Source of the DNA: Choanephora cucurbitarum
Lineage: Eukaryota > Mucoromycota > Mucoromycetes > Mucorales > Choanephoraceae
DNA: 64,000 nucleotides
Assembly (NCBI GenBank): GCA_025331435.1
Contig: JAIWNI010000029.1
Span: forward strand, 248,001-312,000
Direction of reading: 5' to 3'
Part shown: in pieces, positions 56,200 to 64,000 of the stretch
Numbering within the stretch: the stretch's first letter is position 1
Layout of the letters: each line of letters begins with the position of its first letter
Notes under the pieces: model-generated
What the model was told of the DNA's origin: nothing
Database searches by the model: none
The model's input: only the letters and a program-made list of their open reading frames with translations
Made by a program: the position numbers and the translations under genes

Positions 56200-58600
56200 A
56201 GGCATCACGATTCTAGGTGATATGGTAGAAAGCTTTTTTGGTGCGTGAGATTGACATTCCACTAGGTGGTTAAGCAGGTGATTACAGGCTCTGTTCGAGT
56301 AAGATTATTCCATATGAAGAGAACTAAAAAAAATAAGTATTTCCTCAGTTAAGACGCATCATAATGAAATGTACCACTAGTTGATATTTATGTTAAAGAG
56401 TTTCTTAGTGTTTAAAGTAATCATGCATTCTGGTTTAATTCAACAAGGGAACATATGCGACTTTTTAGTCTATCAACAAATTAGATGTAGATGGATGCAG
56501 AAACAAGTTTTTATTCTTTCCTTGATTTATATATGACTAGATAGCATGTTCCTGGGATTATATGATGAGATGTCTAGCTTGACTGATAGCTTAGGTGAGC
56601 CTTTAGAGCGATACCTTAGAAATGGCAAACAGCAGCAAGCGACCAGTTTCTTTTTTTTTCTTGAAGTAAAGTGAACCCAATTCAGTAAAACGTGTATGTA
56701 TGAGCAAAGCAGACCAGGAGACAATGGACCGAGAAGCAAGCGATAGAAAAGCAGCTTTTTTTTGAAAGTCGGCTTGTAATAGGTTGTTTGTGTTTTTTTT
56801 GGCTTGGTGACCTAAAACGCGTACCAGATAGAGCAAGAGTAGTAGTGATAGTAGTAATAGATGAATCGGGTTCAAGTAATATTAAAAATAAAAAGAAAGG
56901 TAGAGATAAAGAAAGTACTAAAAAGTACTGATACAATCACAAAATTTTACAAAGTATAGACTAGGCACCATTCAAACGCGTCCGCTGAATGAATGAAATG
57001 CTAAATGTGAGCTACATGGAGCTCCATTTCATTTTCATTGAATTCAATACTGTGAGATACTCCTTAAAGACACACTTCAAGCCAAAGTATATTCAGCGAG
57101 CGCGTCAAAGAGACATCAATCAGACAGTAAAGAAGAATATAACACACCCTTCAGACACGCACGCACAAGCACGCATATCTTTTACTTATTGTACATCACC
57201 AATATGAAAAAAGAAGAGAGGTAATACTTAGCTTTTAGTTTGCCTTGACCTTGTTTTGAGAAGAGAGAGAGATATGAAATGAAAAAGAAAAAGAGGGAAA
57301 AAAAGAGAAAATGCAAAGGGCGTGTATTTATCAACATCAAGGAGGTAGAGTCAGTTGATCATGGGTCAACCAATCAGAAAAATCATCCCAAGTGACGAAA
57401 TCTTCATATGATCTTTTGTTTACTAAAAAGCCACTCATAGCCATCCTACACACACGTCAGCTATCTATATGGACCATATACCCCCCATTTGATTTCTGAT
57501 AGCTAAAGCTATCAATGCAGCCTATATGGCGCATGAAAATGCAACCAGAGTACAATAGAGCTAAACTCAGCTAGACAAGCTTGATAAAGTTCTGCCTCAG
57601 AACTTGCGAGAGAAGCTGGTCTCTCAGATCATCACAGAGATCCAGCCATACAACTTATGTGATTGACAGTCTTCTTCAACAGATTGCTTTCATTTGTTGG
57701 CCCATAGTCCTGGCATAGAGACTGGATAGACACCTCAGTTAAAGTCACAAGAGAAGAGAAAAAGAAATGTATAGTATGGCAAATCAGGATGTAACTATAC
57801 GGACAATGCAAAGGTCTAACGAGCAAAAGACAGAGATTGCCATGTATAGCTCGGGCAAGAACTGTATAGCAGTAGAATAGCCAAGTAGAACAGAATCGAT
57901 CTGAGACGGTTAGAGATGGAGTAGTCAGAGACAGAATACTTGACAGCTGTTTTTATGTGATGAGATTATAGACATCCAGTTGGCTAACTGTATATCCTGC
58001 GCATGACAAGTCTTCAGAAAGGATTGATTGCTATTGAATATTTCAGGAGAAAAACTCAAATGTATACATATACAAATATTGGTGATTTGTTGGATGCTAT
58101 CAGAGTCATTTTATTTCTGGACTAATAGCATTCAAACTGCTTAAAAACAGTAAAGCAATACTGTCACTTATTAGATAAAGAGACAGTGTATAATTGTCTG
58201 GGAAATGACCTTGAGTCTATCTGATATCAGAAAGACTATCGAGAATTATCAAAAGTAGCTTATGCCGAAGAAAGAAATTTGATGGAATCATGCTAAATTC
58301 CTTTTCCTTTCATCCAACATTAATCAGAAATTTAAATTGGTCTATTTATGATTACAATGAATACATTATTGCTTGAAATGAATTGGTTTCAGCCCAATGA
58401 ATATTAGATAAAGAATACTAGGCAGCAATAGCATACCTAAGCACAGACTTGAATAAAGCTAGAACGCTATAACCAAACTGTTGAAATCAAAATAGTTCTT
58501 GATTTTTGCAAACCTCTCTCTCTTTCTCTAGAACAAAATCAGCTTTATCCATGGCAAATAAGCCGGGCTTATAAGCTATTTGCTAGCAGTCGATTCTATT
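56200..58600. other. Foreign segment inside the Tc1 element
   Basis: About 2.4 kb separating the two transposase parts. The left half (56500-57320) is low in coding signal, with CT/GA-rich stretches (for example GAGAGAGA near 57265). The right half (57500-58470) carries a plus-strand decayed reading frame described separately. No inverted repeats or LTRs bounding the segment are obvious to the eye, and its exact ends could not be fixed. Confidence 0.45.
57500..58320 (+). pseudogene. Long single-frame decayed ORF, possible gag-like
   Basis: One plus-strand frame stays protein-like over about 270 codons but has some 15 stops, almost all one C-to-T or G-to-A step from CAG, CAA, CGA or TGG. Readable blocks: LDKLDKVLPQNLREKLVSQI, SGCNYTDNAKV, RAKDRDCHV, GLIAIEYFRRKTQMYTYTNI, GDLLDAIRVILFLD, YRELSKVAYAEERNLMESC. 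The Cys/His spacing around GKSGCNYTDNAKV and RDCHV is loosely like a retroelement zinc knuckle. The absence of frameshifts with many point stops sets it apart from the other pseudogenes here. Family not established. Confidence 0.35.
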
Positions 58601-58618
58601 TCATTGACGAATTGTTCC

Positions 58619-59536
58619 TTATTGCTTGAGAATAGAGTTGAAAGCATAAACTTTGTTTATGATCACAAAGGATTTAGAAGAATATTTTATTTCTGACAAA
58701 TAAGGCTTGAGAAATTGACTGAAAGCTGTATGATTCTTCCAGTTACATATCAGAGCTCCAGTATAGTACGTAGCTCCATCTTCTTGAAAGATAAAGTGTC
58801 TACCATGCTGGGACTGCAATTCCATGAGCCACGGCTGGAAGCTTTCTGATAAAACTTCGATGTATTTGGCCCGGTTCATGGTTCCATCAACAACAGGACC
58901 AGCACCACCTTTCCAAAAACAGCCCTAAACCATTACTCCCTCCTTTACCAATCTTTTTAATAGACGCTGCGAGTTTCTCCTTGTATCGCTTACCAACACG
59001 ACGAAGAACTCTGGCACCACCATCAGCTCCTTGAACTGAATATCTGGATTCATCGAACCAGACGACCCTAGTCCATTGATCTGGCGTCCAATGTAAATGC
59101 TCCTTTGCCCATCCCGAACTATTTCTCTTGTGAGTGTCCGTCAAAGCTTGCTTGTATGCTGTGTAGTACGATTTGAACTCAAGATCGCGAAGATAAAGCA
59201 CAATGGTGTCTTTTCATACATTGGTGTTTTACGTTTTAATTCCTTTGTAGCTTGCTGAATGCTCATAAATAGATTGTGAACTACAGCACGTTCGAGTTGT
59301 CTTGAATCCCTAGAGTTTATCTTTTTTTGGGTCTGCCGGTGGATTTGCGGGGAGAGGCGTATTTGTTTCTTCAATAGTCTTTACAATATCTCTTACAGTC
59401 TCTCTAGCTAACCGAACCTTCTTTCTGATGGTGGTGTTATTGAATCCTTCCTTATTCAACCAATAAACACCGCACGCATCTTGTCAGTGACTTTATTGTA
59501 ACTGCGACGTTCGTGCTTGTTTTCTGTGTTGTTCAT
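58619..59536 (-). pseudogene. Tc1 transposase, N-terminal and core fragment
   Basis: Minus strand from the ATG at 59536. Helix-turn-helix DNA-binding region: KVTDKMRAVFIG, then in another frame NKEGFNNTTIRKKVRLARET with VRDIVKTIEE. Core: LHWTPDQWTRVVWFDESRYS holds the first catalytic Asp; VMV(stop)GCFWKGGAGPVVDGTM and NRAKYIEVLSESFQPWLMEL follow; FQEDGATYYTGA holds the second Asp. At least two frameshifts and two stops make it non-functional. The sequence departs from transposase after the NWKNHTAFSQF region near 58700. Confidence 0.8.
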
Positions 59537-59607
59537 ATCTTTAGATGTTCATGTTTGCAAGAGAAGTAAAAGGTTAATTTCAAGAATTATCATGAGAATG
59601 ATGCATA

Positions 59608-59643
59608 ATTTTAAATGACGGCGGAATGCTTTTGGAGTCAGTG
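59608..59643. repeat. Right terminal inverted repeat of Tc1 element
   Basis: ATTTTAAATGACGGCGGAAT to GGAGTCAGTG, the diverged inverse of the left end, followed by TA. Confidence 0.7.
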
Positions 59644-59645
59644 TA

Positions 59646-60484
59646 TCTCATTTGCAATAGCTACTAAATGATCTAGTGAAGACAGGAAGCTTTCTTTAGA
59701 TTGGACATTCGGGTTGTTCTTTTGAATGCAATTTTGGAATTAGTGAGTACTACATAAAAAACATCTTCTCACTCAAAAAAAAATCGTTAGCACACCTTTT
59801 TAAAGCATACTACAGTGAATGTTTTTGTTTCGGGAAAAACAAGCAACTTCATATCAGTATAATTAGGGCTTGGTCTGCATTCCATGTAACATATCAAATT
59901 ATTGAAGCAGTACTAAGCAATAAGTGAAGTTACTTGCTTACTCTACATCGGTTTGAGCTAACACTATTATAGATTTAGTTAATTTGATGACTTTTGTGCT
60001 GGATATACATCCATTACTTGCTTAGAAATCGCTTGTTTTTTTATACTGTCGCTCAATAATATCTTGAATATTCAGATCCATTCCTTAATTTGAGGTAATC
60101 AGTATCTATTTTTTAGAGTGCGTATTACATGATACTTGATTAAATCAGGTTAAGAAAAGGGTTGTACAAAGCACATGAGGCTGATACGAAAAAAAAATAT
60201 GCATATCTTGTCAGATAAATAGATTTTTATCTTCTTTTCTTTTGTGTATTTTTCTTCCCTGAATACTACTACACGAGCTGACAAGCACGATTAATTATTA
60301 ATATTGTCAAGAGTTTTTGTTTGAGAAGACAGGTAAGCGATTAAAAGGGCTTCAATTAAAGTTGTCGATTAATATTTGTTAAGCACAGACGCGAAAACAC
60401 TTGGCACTAAAAGACTTGAAGAGATGAAACCTCTTGTGAGTAATTTGGTGTATATACATTAAAATATCTTTAGAACTAACACGG
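59646..60484. other. Intergenic upstream of the multi-Tudor gene
   Basis: AT-rich, no supported gene. TGTATATACATTAAAATA at about 60448 may hold the promoter of the next gene. Confidence 0.5.
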
Positions 60485-63400
60485 ATGTCGAATTTGTTGA
60501 ATAAGCATGAAAATTTGAAGCAAGAACAAGGCCATAACTATGGAAAGAAAAAGGAGAAGTTTGGAAGCTTTATGGGAAAGTTACTATTGAAAGGTGGAAA
60601 GGGACTAGTCAAGAAATCAACTCCACCTGCAATCCGCGAAAAACCCTTAAGGCAACAATCTCTAACAGAAGAACCATTCATCCGACTGTTCCGAGCCAGA
60701 AAAAGCCGAGAAAGTCTATTTGTGTCAGACTCTAAGTTACATCCAACGGAATATCATAATGGAATAAAGTTTAGCTTAAAGTCTGAACATAGCCCGCTGC
60801 CGGAATATCAAAGCAACAATGAAATAAAAAGCGACACCCAAATAGATACAAGCAAATACCGACTGGAAAACGGCCGCATAACCAGATGGGATGTAATAGG
60901 ATCAAACCAAGTTGATGAGTCTCTTCCCAAAACAGTAACCGCTGAGAGTGAAAAATCGAGTACAAGAGAGCTACCTATGCCTGAAGTTTATTCTGAGAAA
61001 TACTCTAATCCTAAAGACATTGACATACAATCTACCATATCAATAACATCCGACGAAGATACACAATCTGTTGAATCCTTACAATCAGATGATGATGTGT
61101 TGGGTCCATGGATTGAGCTTGGGATGATTGACCGCACTAGCATGAGAACCGAAAGTTCGAGTAACGTAAGAGACACAAATATTTGCGACAAATGTGTTAC
61201 CCAAGATGGAAATAAACTTGAAGATCGTACGCCTTTTGACGTGATAGAGCCCTGCTCAAATTGTGCTGAACAGTGGAACGCAACATTTCAAACACTCTCC
61301 TCACAAGTACCCACATATACAAATAGAGAAAAAACAGATGTAAGCGAACAACCAAATGAACAGCAAACACAAGAAAACAACGATCCTTACACTGCGCACA
61401 ATGAAAAGAAGAAAACTACCAGCGTTTCAAAGAGAAATTCTCAGGCGAAATCAAATCAAGAGCCTGTCATCATGCCACCTACAAAATCGGTATATTCGAT
61501 CAAGACCAACATCAAGATGATGAAAAATTTCAACAAACAGAAAAAGGAATCGAAAAAACCAACCGACGCTCATTATACCACTGGAGCTTTTATGACCAGA
61601 AGGACAGCCAAAGTTTTGGCTGATCCCAAATTTGGCTTTTACCCAAATCCATATGGGCTGACTCACAAACAAAAAGTAGAAGTGTTGAACATCAATGGTA
61701 ACTGGTACAGTGGAACACTAGAAGTGATGGAAAAGGGCAAAGTCAAAGTTAAATACGACGATTGGGATGACCAAGAAGAATGGATTGTAATGGGAAGTAA
61801 ACGACTAAGACAGCTTTCGAACGAAACAGAAAGCGAGCTTGTAGCATCAAAAGAGCAAGTGAATATTAAAGGTAAATAGCTGAAATCATCTTGAATACAA
61901 GTAGAGACCCTAAAGAATTAATGCAGCTTTAGAGCCTGAAGAAGAATCCCAGAAAAGCAAAATCAGTTCACAAAAATCAAGCCTAAACGCCTCGAGTCGT
62001 CCAAAGCATGATGACTACGTTAGTCAAACTTTGGACAATGATAAAACTCAAATCTTCAATAATAACGAGATATTTATGACTCGAAGACTAGCTCGCGAAA
62101 TGACAGACGAGTATGGCTTTAAGCCAAACTCATTTGGATATCGTCGTAACCGAGCTGTATCTGTTACCTTCTTCTCAAAGAAAAAAGGAGAAAGAAAAAG
62201 AAAAGAGGAATGCATCGGCTATCTTCGAGAAATGCATAATGATCAAATACGAGTATGGTACCCTGATATCCATCTATCAGAATGGATCCCGGTAGGAAGC
62301 CGTCGCTTAAGATTACTATCAAAGCAAGAGGAAGAAGCGGTACTTTCTGAAAACAAAATTGACTTTGATGTTCAAGAAGTACCTGTAGCTAATTCTACGA
62401 AAAATCAAAAAATTACTACCGACAAAACACATTTGAACTTAGGAAAGAATACTCATGAGGAAAAAGACGCAATTGACCATCACCAAAAGCCAAAATCCAA
62501 CAAAGACTTATCTTCTGCTAAAGAAAAAAAAATCTCCAAGAGAAACAAGGAAATCGTTCAAGACATAAGTGAATCTAAAAAGCACGCACAGATCACCGCC
62601 GAACAGACCAAATCAAAGTCGATGGCAACAAGTACTAGTAGCGCTGAAGTAAGGAAAATAGCACATGAGACACAGTTCTTGACAACCGGTGCATTTGCCA
62701 CACGAAGAGCTATGCGACAATTAAAAGACGACAATGGCTTTGTGCCAAATCCTTACGGCTATGCTTTCAACCAAGCAGTTGAGGTATTGAATACCAGATC
62801 CGGAAAAGCAATGTTTTGGGAAAGAGGTACACTAGTAGAGATGAAGACCGGCAAGGTCAAAGTTCATTATGATGGGTGGGCAAACACCTATGACGAATGG
62901 ATCATGGTTGGAAGTCGGCGGATACGTATTGTTTCAAGCGATACCGCAAGCGAGGATACACCAAAAGACAATGATGCTACATCAGCTCCAAGCTCGTACG
63001 ATCCAACACCTGTATCAGTTGCAAGTAATGAAACAACCAAATCTGACTTTTTGATCACAGAGTCCAACCCTGAGATCAAAGATGAAGTTAAGAAAAACAA
63101 AAAGAGACAAATTGTAAGACCACAAGATTACCTTGCGCTTGGAATGCTCGAGAAACTAGACACCAAGCAACGAAAGAAAAATGAACAAGTAATGGAACAA
63201 GAGTGTAGCTCACAAAAAGCTAATCATAGCAGTGTTGATGCTGAATATATTGATGAAAACGCATGCTCATCTGAAGCAGCATGTAAAGGTACAAGAAACT
63301 CAAACAAGAGAAAAAAACGATCTCAGGCCAAGCCTAGAAAGAAGCGTAATGCATCTTCCTTTGATGGAGAGCTGAGCGATTTGTCTGATTCATCCGAATC

Positions 63401-64000
63401 CTCCAAGTCACCAGAAGTGCCTGATAAAACTGCCAATGAACCACATGTAATATCTCTCCGGCTAGCCCAATCGAGAGCCCCGGAAGCTCACAAGTTTGTA
63501 GCCAACGTTTATGGGTATACATATATGCAACACGTTACAGTTCTCCATCTTGACAAAAAGATGTACGAAGGTCGACTTGTATCTATGCATAAGAACAAAG
63601 TTAGAGTTCACTATTGTGGTTGGATTGACGCATTTGATGAGTACATTGCTTTAGGCAGTAGAAGAATACAGCCTATTGAGAACGATCATGAGGTTCTATG
63701 TCTTGAGCCAGGATATTGTGAACGCTACGAGGCAATGGATCACAAACCCACTGAAGTTGTTTCACAAGTTAACCCAATAGAACCTCAAAAACCTCTGATC
63801 AATAGATTCAACAGAAAACGCATAACTTTGGCAGATGTGGAACTAGACGAAGATAATGCCGCTACAGAGCAGCCTGATTCAGATAAATCTCCAAGCGATC
63901 CACATAATGAAGGTAGATACCACAGGAACTAATTGAGTTTTCAACTGCTAATTTGTTTCTTAAAAGTCACAGATGAAGAAGCTAAGGCAAAGGTATACTG
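60485..64000 (+). CDS. Multi-domain Tudor-knot/chromo-barrel-like protein (3' end outside window)
   Basis: Long gene cut by the window edge. Exons: 60485-61871, 61927-63912, and a third from 63974 (ending at GTATACTG near 63992 or beyond the window). More than 1,120 residues are visible. Four copies of one module of about 80 residues occur at about 365-441, 511-592, 715-799 and 970-1044. Each has a lead-in of the type TTGAFATRRAMRQL, then GFVPNPYGY, a strand pair (VEVLN..W..GTL), GKVKVHYDGW, and DEWIMVGSRRIR. HYDGW...DEWI is typical of Tudor-knot, chromo-barrel and PHF20-type Tudor domains that read methylated histones or bind nucleic acid. Copy 2 has WYPDIHLSEWI; copy 4 lacks the TRR lead. 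Linkers are basic or Ser-rich (KRKKRSQAKPRKKRNAS). Probably nuclear; function unknown. Confidence 0.78.

Larger units (their letters stand above)
55710..59643 (-). mobile_element. Tc1/mariner element, degenerate, split by about 2.4 kb insertion
   Basis: The left end CACTGACCCCAAAAAATC (from 55710) and the reverse complement of the right end, CACTGACTCCAAAAGCAT (from 59643), form diverged terminal inverted repeats, with similarity continuing about 30 bp. TA flanks both ends (55708-55709 and 59644-59645), the target-site duplication of Tc1/mariner. The transposase runs on the minus strand from the right end, stops short at about 58620, and its C-terminal part reappears at about 56130-55880 next to the left end. 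The span of 3.9 kb is about twice the usual Tc1 length because of the intervening DNA. Alternatively these are two partial copies of one family. Confidence 0.72.

Overview
The window looks like a nuclear contig from an early-diverging filamentous fungus, most likely Mucoromycota (Mucorales type). The support is AT-rich intergenic DNA with long poly-T/poly-A tracts, many short introns (about 46 to 108 nt, GT..AG), CT-rich leaders just before start codons, and a gene set that mixes fungal-type genes (Zn2Cys6 regulator, Sel1/Chs4-like protein, Sfc1 carrier) with genes familiar from animals (ITFG2, MCTS1, RalGAP-beta-like fragment). The species cannot be named from sequence alone.

Layout. 1-10.8 kb is gene-poor. 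It holds a broken RalGAP-beta-like fragment (minus), simple repeats and two small tandem repeats, a decayed coding chain at 7.5-9.6 kb, and a 168-bp MITE with perfect 19-bp inverted repeats. 10.8-13.7 kb holds Xaa-Pro aminopeptidase and a Shg1/BOD1-type COMPASS subunit. 14.0-14.8 kb is an MDR-reductase pseudogene. 17.0-22.9 kb holds an acidic tail-anchored protein, MCTS1/Tma20 (minus) and an Nvj2/TEX2 SMP lipid-transfer protein. 23-25.5 kb is decayed. 25.7-31.4 kb holds a Sel1-repeat protein (minus), a succinate/fumarate carrier and a bifunctional 6-phosphofructo-2-kinase/fructose-2,6-bisphosphatase. 31.9-45.7 kb is dense: Zn2Cys6 regulator, farnesyl diphosphate synthase (minus), MsrA, a large ITFG2-like protein, a DUF185 methyltransferase and an enoyl-CoA hydratase/isomerase. 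45.8-51.8 kb holds a coiled-coil protein, a small CxxC ORF, an array of 14 GAACAYTATC decamers and a Sar1/IQGAP-type RasGAP (minus). 52-59.7 kb is transposon territory: a broken multi-frame gene, then a Tc1/mariner element whose transposase is split by about 2.4 kb of foreign DNA carrying its own decayed ORF. 60.5 kb to the window end holds a long gene with at least four tandem Tudor-knot/chromo-barrel-like modules, cut by the window edge.

The genes do not form a pathway cluster; this is ordinary fungal housekeeping with accessory islands. Themes are mitochondrial and peroxisomal metabolism (Sfc1, DUF185 protein, ECI-like, MsrA), signalling (RasGAP, ITFG2/KICSTOR-like, PFKFB) and chromatin (Shg1, multi-Tudor protein). 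The items I would follow first are the decamer array, the multi-Tudor protein, the ITFG2 homologue and the split Tc1 element. Exon boundaries were placed by hand from reading frame, GT..AG sites and family conservation; all family calls are from recognised motifs, not from a search.
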